Positions 6,248 through 10,019 of a DNA stretch of 10,019 nucleotides are shown piece by piece (the first letter of the stretch is position 1; each line of letters begins with the position of its first letter). Position numbers and translations under genes: made by a program. The notes beneath the pieces were generated by a model. That model worked only from the letters and a program-made list of their open reading frames with translations, was not told the DNA's origin and made no database searches. Source of the DNA: Hungatella sp. UBA5982 (GTDB lineage Bacteria; Bacillota; Clostridia; Lachnospirales; Lachnospiraceae); NCBI GenBank assembly GCA_002429965.1, contig DJBG01000097.1, positions 4,362 through 14,380 on the forward strand. Reading direction: 5' to 3'.

Positions 6248-6577
6248 TTAGAAGCCATTATTACAAATCCAAATTCGAATAATTTCATCATCTTTTATAG
6301 AAAATCCAATGGAATATCTCTCTTTATCGTAAAAGTCATCATCTATTGGATTCCCTTTTTCATCAAGTTCTGCTTGGATAAGCTTCCCGTCCTTTTCTAT
6401 AAAGTCACCAGATACAATTGGTGTGGAGGCCCCCTCAATAATAAATTATGCAGTGTTGCATACGTACAGGCCACTCACCATAGGACTTTACCCGTTATAT
6501 TGAGATAACCTTTTGGCTGTCTCTTTTCTTTTACGAAAACAATTCATAGAGGTGTTCATTCGCCACTTTTTTGACAT
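6248..6577 (-). pseudogene. Decayed minus-strand reading frame
   Basis: The stretch nearest the 3' end is a 65-codon open frame (FIIEGASTPIVSGDF..., ending IRIWICNNGF) with protein-like composition but no start codon, closed upstream by TAA at 6446-6448. The same frame continues upstream as MVSGLYVCNTA (from 6481), then another stop (6488-6490), then MSKKWRMNTSMNCFRKRK... from 6577. I do not recognise a family. It may be one decayed gene with two stops, or a truncated C-terminus joined to unrelated DNA. No ribosome binding site is evident for any of the pieces. The upstream part resembles mobile-element debris in general character only; no transposase motif is visible. Confidence 0.4.
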
Positions 6578-6589
6578 CCCAAACGACAC

Positions 6590-6693
6590 TTATCCACAAT
6601 ATTGTGGAAATAATTGTGGATTGATTGTTAATGTCTGAAAATACGACATTAATCAGCAAATTATTACAGGCTTACACTCTTTAGTTATACACA
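6590..6693. promoter_or_regulatory. Cluster of DnaA-box-like sites and dyads
   Basis: TTATCCACA (6590-6598) and TTATACACA (6685-6693) both match the TTATnCACA DnaA-box consensus. The first overlaps a perfect 14-bp palindrome CCACAATATTGTGG (6594-6607), and a reversed TGTGGATTG partial match starts at 6615. The stretch is AT-rich and lacks genes. A role in replication or DnaA titration is only a possibility; no replication gene is nearby in the window. Confidence 0.35.
6628..6652. repeat. Inverted repeat TTAATGTC-N9-GACATTAA
   Basis: Perfect 8-bp arms around a 9-base spacer, lying between the two DnaA-box-like sites. It could be a protein-binding dyad or part of a decayed mobile-element end. 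No T-run follows. Confidence 0.55.
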
Positions 6694-6825
6694 AATCTGA
6701 GGACGAAGCGTTGGGAAATAGTGAATGCTGACAGATTATCGTCGGCCACTAGAATTATTTTAATCAGGTTAGGCACTGCGGTATCAGAGGTAAGCAGAGT
6801 AGAAGGTGGGTAGTATTGCTTTTAC
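6694..6825. other. Non-coding stretch before the Cys-rich genes
   Basis: No gene, RNA or repeat that I can support; stop codons occur in all frames. It separates the dyad cluster from the first SigK-like promoter. Confidence 0.5.
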
Positions 6826-6853
6826 ACATCTTGTCTATCTGTCCCATATACTA
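6826..6853 (+). promoter_or_regulatory. SigK-like promoter, first Cys-rich gene
   Basis: ACA (6826-6828), 16 bases, then CATATACTA (6845-6853) fits the Bacillus SigK pattern of AC at -35 and CATAnnnTA at -10. It lies 32 bases before the start codon, the same layout as the second Cys-rich gene. Confidence 0.5.
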
Positions 6854-6885
6854 TAGTGTAGTGCGATAGGATATGAGTTAAATAT

Positions 6886-7099
6886 ATGAGCAGTTATAAA
6901 TGCAAATGCAAATGTTTTAATAATTGCGACAGTGAGCGCGAGTGCGATTGCGACCGTGAACAGCGAGTGTGATTGTGACCGCGATCGTGAGTGTGAACGG
7001 TGTAAACAAGCAATAAAAGAAGCCTATTGGAGAGGTTTTAGAGACGGTTGTAGAAAAAGCAGTCTCCGGGAAGAGGAAATCGATGAATGTGAAGAGTAG
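6886..7099 (+). pseudogene. Cys-rich small protein, frameshifted paralog
   Basis: From ATG at 6886 the frame reads MSSYKCKCKCFNNCDSERECDCDREQRV and stops at 6972. The +1 frame continues from 6965 as ECDCDRDRECERCKQAIKEAYWRGFRDGC..., ending at TAG 7097-7099. Joined, this gives a protein of about 71 residues with an Asp/Arg/Cys repeat and the ending EAYWRGFRDGC, clearly paralogous to EAYCAGFRDGC of the intact gene at 7356. The joint falls in a linker CAGC between two near-identical repeat units, which suggests a one-base insertion. The ribosome binding site is weak (an AGGA about 14 bases upstream). It is probably a pseudogene, though a sequencing error or programmed shift cannot be excluded. 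The SigK-like promoter suggests a late sporulation, spore-coat-like role (inference). Confidence 0.7.
6940..6984 (+). repeat. Imperfect direct repeat encoding ECDCDR
   Basis: Two 20-base units (6940-6959 and 6965-6984), 25 bases apart, each encode Glu-Cys-Asp-Cys-Asp-Arg in its own frame. They differ at three positions, all synonymous (TGC/TGT twice, CGT/CGC). The 25-base period puts the units in different frames. Confidence 0.85.
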
Positions 7100-7273
7100 T
7101 AAATGATAAATGGCGTACTTTCGTTAGTTCAAGCCTGCCAAAGGTAAATTAATCAGTACTTACCTATTATAAAATAGATTAGAATAGATACATACAAATA
7201 CACAATGTACTTGCAATATAGAAAGACGGTTGCTAACCGGATAAATTCGAAATTTTCTATATAAATATCGGCG
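7100..7273. other. Intergenic stretch between the Cys-rich genes
   Basis: No gene seen. A small hairpin CGGTT-GCT-AACCG is at 7227-7239; otherwise AT-rich sequence. Confidence 0.45.
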
Positions 7274-7300
7274 GTGAATGCTATCTTCCGCAGCATTCAC
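7274..7300 (+). terminator. Hairpin between the Cys-rich genes
   Basis: GTGAATGCT (7274-7282) pairs perfectly with AGCATTCAC (7292-7300) around a 9-nt loop, then ATCTTTTATAA. It could end the first gene's transcript, and it touches the -35 element of the next SigK-like promoter. Confidence 0.55.
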
Positions 7301-7326
7301 ATCTTTTATAATGCCCCCATATAATA
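7299..7326 (+). promoter_or_regulatory. SigK-like promoter, second Cys-rich gene
   Basis: ACA (7299-7301), 16 bases, then CATATAATA (7318-7326), matching AC / CATAnnnTA. It lies 29 bases before the ATG. The layout is identical to that of the frameshifted paralog. Confidence 0.6.
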
Positions 7327-7355
7327 AAATATAAATAAATAAATGAGGTGTAAAT

Positions 7356-7556
7356 ATGGGTTGTTCATGGGGCGGCTGTAATAACAGACGTAATTGTAAC
7401 TGCGGAAACAACTGGAATAATTGTTGTTGTGAAAATAGATGTAATTGCGAAGAAGAGAAAGATATGTGTGAAAAGGAAAGAAGAGAAGCTTACTGTGCAG
7501 GTTTTCGTGATGGATGCAACAGCGCTTCCCGCTGGCGCAACGATGATGATTGCTGA
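7356..7556 (+). CDS. Cysteine-rich small protein, putative spore-coat type
   Basis: The 66-residue product contains 13 cysteines (3, 8, 14, 16, 23, 24, 25, 29, 31, 38, 47, 54, 66), about a fifth of the protein, set in an Asn/Gly/Arg-rich first half (CNCGNNWNNCCC) and a charged second half ending EAYCAGFRDGCNSAS...DDDC. It has no signal peptide or membrane segment. GAGGTG at 7345-7350 lies five bases before ATG. The C-terminal EAY-x2-GFRDGC motif is shared with the frameshifted gene at 6886, so the two are tandem paralogs. A SigK-like promoter with correct spacing stands just upstream, so expression in the mother cell late in sporulation, and cross-linking into the spore coat or exosporium, is a reasonable inference. 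Metal binding or a modified-peptide precursor are alternatives. I do not recognise a named family. Confidence 0.75.
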   Translation: MGCSWGGCNNRRNCNCGNNWNNCCCENRCNCEEEKDMCEKERREAYCAGFRDGCNSASRWRNDDDC

Positions 7557-7824
7557 TGCAATTAATGCAGGATAAGAGAAGTCCTGTAGAAGGCTGAGAG
7601 TTTCTGCTTTGGAATGTGCGCCGCAACAGGCGTTTGTATACCATCTTAAGGGATCAATATGTGCTCTTAATAATGTGACTGACTATAGGAAACAAGATAA
7701 AATAATAAAAGGTTTTAACGATCATTTAGCCCCGGGACGTTTGTCTTCGGGGCTATTGTGATTCCGGGGATTTCTTCAGAATTGACGATCTTACCTAAAA
7801 AAAATTCAGATAATCAATAGTTTG
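7557..7824. other. Non-coding stretch with a terminator-like hairpin
   Basis: No gene is supportable. A small CAGGA...TCCTG hairpin occurs after the Cys-rich gene. TAGCCCCG (7727-7734) pairs perfectly with CGGGGCTA (7748-7755) around a 13-nt loop and is followed by TTGTG; it may end the Cys-rich transcript about 170 bases downstream. Confidence 0.5.
7727..7755 (+). terminator. Stem-loop TAGCCCCG/CGGGGCTA
   Basis: Perfect 8-bp GC-rich stem with a 13-nt loop. Only a short T-poor tail follows, so this is a possible rather than a clear terminator. Confidence 0.5.
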
Positions 7825-7853
7825 TTGACAAATATATAAAAAATGATTATAAT
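7825..7853 (+). promoter_or_regulatory. Consensus SigA promoter of the permease
   Basis: TTGACA (7825-7830), a 17-bp spacer and TATAAT (7848-7853): a perfect match to consensus. Transcription should begin near 7860, giving a leader of about 185 nt. Confidence 0.9.
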
Positions 7854-7857
7854 TTAA

Positions 7858-8008
7858 GGTGATATATCGGATTTTTTGTAGAAAATAAATAAATTAAATA
7901 TCAGCCTTATATCTACCCTGGATAAAGGCCGGTGAGTTCGGTCTTTGTTATGTCAGGACTAGAAAGATGGCATGATGCTGCTGCCCTTTAATTTCGGGCC
8001 ATTTTTTT
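7858..8008 (+). promoter_or_regulatory. Structured leader before the NCS2 permease
   Basis: The leader begins at about the transcription start with GGTGATATA (7858-7866), which can pair with TATATC-T-ACC (7908-7917). Next is a hairpin AAAGGCCG (7924-7931) / CGGTCTTT (7939-7946) with outer pairs CCTG/CAGG (7917-7920 and 7954-7957). A terminator-like element with seven T ends it. The strings TCTACC before and GACTA after the hairpin recall the J2/3-P3-J3/1 part of purine riboswitches, but no P2 stem or the conserved loop sequences are visible. It is either a divergent or a different regulatory RNA; regulation by a purine is an inference from the gene. Confidence 0.5.
7967..8008 (+). terminator. 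Possible attenuator before the permease
   Basis: GCCC (7983-7986) pairs with GGGC (7996-7999), or ATGGC (7967-7971) with GCCAT (7999-8003); T7 follows at 8002-8008. The stem is weak, but it lies upstream of the start codon where an attenuator would be. Confidence 0.45.
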
Positions 8009-8044
8009 GCGAAAAATCGAAATACCATGAAAAGGAGAAGGAAT

Positions 8045-9382
8045 ATGAAAAGCAACTCAGAAATCAGCATGAACAATATTTACAAGCTGGATGGGCGTGT
8101 ACCCTTGGAAAAGGCCATACCATTCGGCCTACAGCATGTACTGGCTATGTTTGTAGCCAATTTAACCCCGATAGTCATTGTGACGGCAGCGGCAGGGCTG
8201 AGTGAGGGGGAGACGGCTATGTTAATCCAGAATGCCATGTTTGTTGCTGGGATAGCAACCTTAATTCAGTTGTATCCGGTATGGAAGATTGGGGCGAAGC
8301 TTCCTATCGTCATGGGGGTTAGCTTTACGTTTGTTACCAACTTAAGCTCGGTTGGCGTTAAGTATGGATATCCGGGCATATTGGGTGCCATTCTTGTTGG
8401 AGGTGCAGTTGAAGGAACTTTGGGGCTTTTCGCAAAATATTGGAGAAAACTGATTTCTCCCATTGTTTCAGCATGTGTGGTAACTTCCATTGGTTTTTCT
8501 CTTTTAACCGTTGGAGCCAGATCCTTTGGGGGTGGTTATAGTGATTCCTTTGGGTCATCAACCAACCTTCTGATAGGATTTGTGACGCTTCTCAGCAGCA
8601 TTCTGTTTAACATCTTTGCCAAATCCTTCTGGAAGCAGCTTTCCATATTATTTGGTCTGGTGATGGGATACATACTTTCTGCTATACTTGGAATTGTGAA
8701 TTTGTCCGGGTTATTTGCCGGTGGGTTCGTATCTTTGCCCAGGATTTTACCCTTTATTCCAGAATTCCATATAGGAGCTATTTTATCAGTTGTGGTGATA
8801 TTCCTGGTTTCTGCAACCGAAACAATCGGCGATACCACGGCCATGGTGGTTTCGGGTCTTGACCGTGAGATAACGGAGAAGGAGATATCAGGTTCTCTTG
8901 CCTGTGATGGGTTTGCAAGCAGCATTTCTTCTCTGTTCGGATGCCTGCCTGTTACTTCTTTTAGTCAGAATGTGGGACTTATAGCAATGACAAAGGTTGT
9001 TAACCGTTTTACCATCATGACAGGGGCTGCCTGTATGATACTGGCAGGTTTATTTCCACCGATTGGTTCTTTTTTTGCATCTCTTCCTGAGGCCGTGCTG
9101 GGAGGTTGTACTATCATGATGTTTGGATCAATCATCATAAGCGGAGTGCAGATGCTGGCCCGGGCCGGGTTTAGCCAGAGAAATTCCATTATCAGTTCCT
9201 TGTCGCTTAGCGTGGGAATCGGATTTACCCTGATTCCTGAAATTTTTCATATATTCCCGGAAATTATTCAGGATGTATTTGCGGAAAACTGTGTGGCTGT
9301 TGTGTTTGTACTGGCTTTGGGGCTGAACCTCATACTTCCGGAAAAAATGGAAATTGAAAAACCGGCAGAGGTGATGGAGTAG
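8045..9382 (+). CDS. NCS2 xanthine/uracil-type permease
   Basis: The 445-residue integral membrane protein is a nucleobase:cation symporter-2 (NCS2) transporter that imports a purine or uracil with protons or sodium. About 12-14 hydrophobic segments are visible. Family motifs: FGLQHVLAMFVANLTP (Gln30-His31), the TM8 motif SATETIGDTTA with Glu259, and the signature FSQNVGLIAMTKVVNR with Gln308-Asn309; the equivalent Glu and Gln bind substrate in studied xanthine permeases. The length fits PbuX-type proteins, so xanthine is the best guess and uracil or urate are alternatives. An ATG at 8027 is in frame, but AAAGGAG at 8031-8037 lies within that extension, seven bases before ATG 8045, so I use the latter. 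It is a single-gene unit with a consensus promoter, a structured leader and a strong terminator. Confidence 0.92.
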   Translation: MKSNSEISMNNIYKLDGRVPLEKAIPFGLQHVLAMFVANLTPIVIVTAAAGLSEGETAMLIQNAMFVAGIATLIQLYPVWKIGAKLPIVMGVSFTFVTNLSSVGVKYGYPGILGAILVGGAVEGTLGLFAKYWRKLISPIVSACVVTSIGFSLLTVGARSFGGGYSDSFGSSTNLLIGFVTLLSSILFNIFAKSFWKQLSILFGLVMGYILSAILGIVNLSGLFAGGFVSLPRILPFIPEFHIGAILSVVVIFLVSATETIGDTTAMVVSGLDREITEKEISGSLACDGFASSISSLFGCLPVTSFSQNVGLIAMTKVVNRFTIMTGAACMILAGLFPPIGSFFASLPEAVLGGCTIMMFGSIIISGVQMLARAGFSQRNSIISSLSLSVGIGFTLIPEIFHIFPEIIQDVFAENCVAVVFVLALGLNLILPEKMEIEKPAEVME

Positions 9383-9399
9383 GGCTTATATTCCAATAG

Positions 9400-9443
9400 A
9401 TAACGAAAAAGCGCAGACAAAGATGCCTGCGCTTTTTCGTTAT
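9400..9443. terminator. Strong bidirectional terminator
   Basis: A perfect 17-bp stem (9400-9416 with 9427-9443) and a 10-nt loop. It carries A5 on one side and T5 on the other, so it can end both the permease and the minus-strand tRNA transcript. Confidence 0.92.
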
Positions 9444-9483
9444 TCATAATCACATGTGCCTTATATTTCCTGGCAATAAAAAA

Positions 9484-9556
9484 CTCCCCGAGTAGGACTT
9501 GAACCTACGACCCAACGGTTAACAGCCGTTTGCTCTACCGACTGAGCTATCGAGGA
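9484..9556 (-). tRNA. tRNA-Asn (GTT)
   Basis: A 73-nt cloverleaf: acceptor TCCTCGA/TCGGGGA (one G-U), D-arm with AGCTCAGTCGGTAGAGC, anticodon stem AACGG/CCGTT around CTGTTAA with GTT at 9521-9523, and GGTTCAAGTCC in the T-arm. Discriminator is G. CCA is not encoded. A T6 run follows at once. It is transcribed after tRNA-Leu(AAG). Confidence 0.95.
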
Positions 9557-9621
9557 ATACAAGATTTATTATACCCAAAAAGAGAAATATGTCAATAGTT
9601 CTAATTAGGTTTAAATTATAA

Positions 9622-9705
9622 TGCGGGAGATGGGACTTGAACCCACACGAGCATACACCCACAAGATCCTTAGTCTTGCCTGTCTGCCAATTCCAGCACT
9701 CCCGC
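9622..9705 (-). tRNA. tRNA-Leu (AAG)
   Basis: An 84-nt class II tRNA: acceptor GCGGGAG/CTCCCGC, D-arm with AATTGGCAGAC, anticodon stem CAAGA/TCTTG around loop CTAAGGA (anticodon AAG, 9669-9671), a long variable arm and GGGTTCAAGTCCC in the T-arm. Discriminator is A. A34 would be read as inosine if deaminated, decoding CUN codons. It is followed by tRNA-Asn 65 bases downstream. Confidence 0.93.
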
Positions 9706-9717
9706 ACAACGAGCTTT

Positions 9718-9746
9718 ATCTTAGCACTTAAAAGTGAAATTGTCAA
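9718..9746 (-). promoter_or_regulatory. Promoter of the tRNA Leu-Asn unit
   Basis: On the minus strand, TTGACA (9741-9746), a 17-bp spacer and TAAGAT (9718-9723), 12 bases before the mature tRNA-Leu. Confidence 0.8.
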
Positions 9747-9801
9747 TATTTTTTGAAAAATATATACAAAAAAAATATTTGAAAAATTTGGAGAAATGTT
9801 G

Positions 9802-9830
9802 TTGACATATAAGAGCTTGTATACTATAAT
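9802..9830 (+). promoter_or_regulatory. Consensus promoter of tRNA-Leu (CAG)
   Basis: TTGACA (9802-9807), a 17-bp spacer and TATAAT (9825-9830), about 33 bases before the mature tRNA end. Confidence 0.92.
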
Positions 9831-9863
9831 AACTATTGTTGTTACGACAGATAACAACGAAAT

Positions 9864-9947
9864 GCAGAAGTGGCGGAATTGGCAGACGCGCACGGTTCAG
9901 GTCCGTGTGGTAGCAATACCTTGAGGGTTCAAGTCCCTTCTTCTGCA
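9864..9947 (+). tRNA. tRNA-Leu (CAG)
   Basis: An 84-nt class II tRNA: acceptor GCAGAAG/CTTCTGC, AATTGGCAGACGCG in the D-arm, anticodon stem CACGG/CCGTG around TTCAGGT (CAG at 9898-9900), a long variable arm and GGGTTCAAGTCCC. Discriminator A; CCA not encoded. It decodes CUG. Confidence 0.95.
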
Positions 9948-9998
9948 TGAAACTATGCAGATTGTCATAGCTGCGTGGTTTTCAAATATATATGACAT

Positions 9999-10019
9999 GC
10001 GGGAGTGCTGGAATTGGCA
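9999..10019 (+). tRNA. 5' end of another Leu-type tRNA (partial)
   Basis: The last 21 bases start GCGGGAG and are identical to the 5' end of the minus-strand tRNA-Leu(AAG), with the class II leader AATTGGCA. The anticodon lies outside the window, so only a leucine-type identity can be suggested. It would be co-transcribed with tRNA-Leu(CAG), 51 bases upstream. Confidence 0.75.

Noticed and set aside
6440..6577. Transposase or group II intron remnant
   Set aside because: The debris looked like mobile-element sequence at first, but no catalytic motif, terminal repeat or intron domain V could be found.
6880..7000. CRISPR-like or short tandem repeat array
   Set aside because: The repetitive look comes from Cys/Asp/Arg codons in two 20-base units; there are no regular spacers.
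7306..7644. 112-codon minus-strand frame across the Cys-rich gene
   Set aside because: No ribosome binding site, and it is antisense to a gene with promoter, ribosome binding site and a paralog.
7858..7960. Standard purine riboswitch before the permease
   Set aside because: TCTACC and GACTA fit, but no P2 stem, no conserved P2/P3 loop sequences and no clear P1 closing to GACTA were found; listed only as a structured leader.
8027..8044. Permease start at ATG 8027
   Set aside because: The extension MKRRRN is encoded by the AAAGGAG region itself, which serves ATG 8045.
8266..9189. Minus-strand frames opposite the permease
   Set aside because: Shadow frames of a well-supported NCS2 gene; no family resemblance.

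Overview
The window looks like chromosomal DNA of a spore-forming, low-to-mid GC anaerobic Firmicute, most likely a Lachnospiraceae/Clostridia member. This is inferred from the infC-rpmI-rplT operon with an L20-type leader, the DUF1540 protein, the EFR1-type flavodoxin/ferredoxin, strong AGGAGG ribosome binding sites, tRNA genes that mostly lack an encoded CCA, and two SigK-like promoters. No species can be named from sequence reading alone.

Left part (1-2652), housekeeping: the 3' end of threonyl-tRNA synthetase, a tandem DUF1540 cysteine protein, a convergent small EamA-type membrane protein, then the translation operon infC-rpmI-rplT. That operon has a consensus promoter, a ~140-nt structured leader ending in an intrinsic terminator (the L20 autoregulatory leader type), and an infC that most probably starts at AUU (1490) rather than at the first in-frame ATG.

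Middle part (2653-6250), accessory: a HxlR-type regulator divergent from an EFR1 flavodoxin/2x[4Fe-4S] protein, a largely non-coding AT-rich stretch with an orphan terminator, and a secreted family I.5-like lipase whose A+T-rich codon use differs from the housekeeping genes and suggests transfer from a Clostridium-like donor. An 8-codon ORF with its own strong ribosome binding site precedes the lipase.

Region 6250-7560 is a decayed intergenic zone: remnant reading frames on the minus strand, DnaA-box-like sites and dyads, then two paralogous cysteine-rich small proteins. The first is frameshifted and the second intact. Both sit about 30 bp behind matching ACA-N16-CATAnnnTA elements resembling SigK promoters, so they are probably late mother-cell spore-coat-type proteins (inference).

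Right part (7800-10019): a consensus promoter, a structured leader with a terminator-like hairpin and no clearly recognised riboswitch class, an NCS2 xanthine/uracil-type permease, a 17-bp bidirectional terminator, and a tRNA cluster with Leu(AAG)-Asn(GTT) on the minus strand, Leu(CAG) on the plus strand, and the start of another Leu-type tRNA running off the end. The best candidates for something undescribed are the paired Cys-rich proteins and the permease leader.
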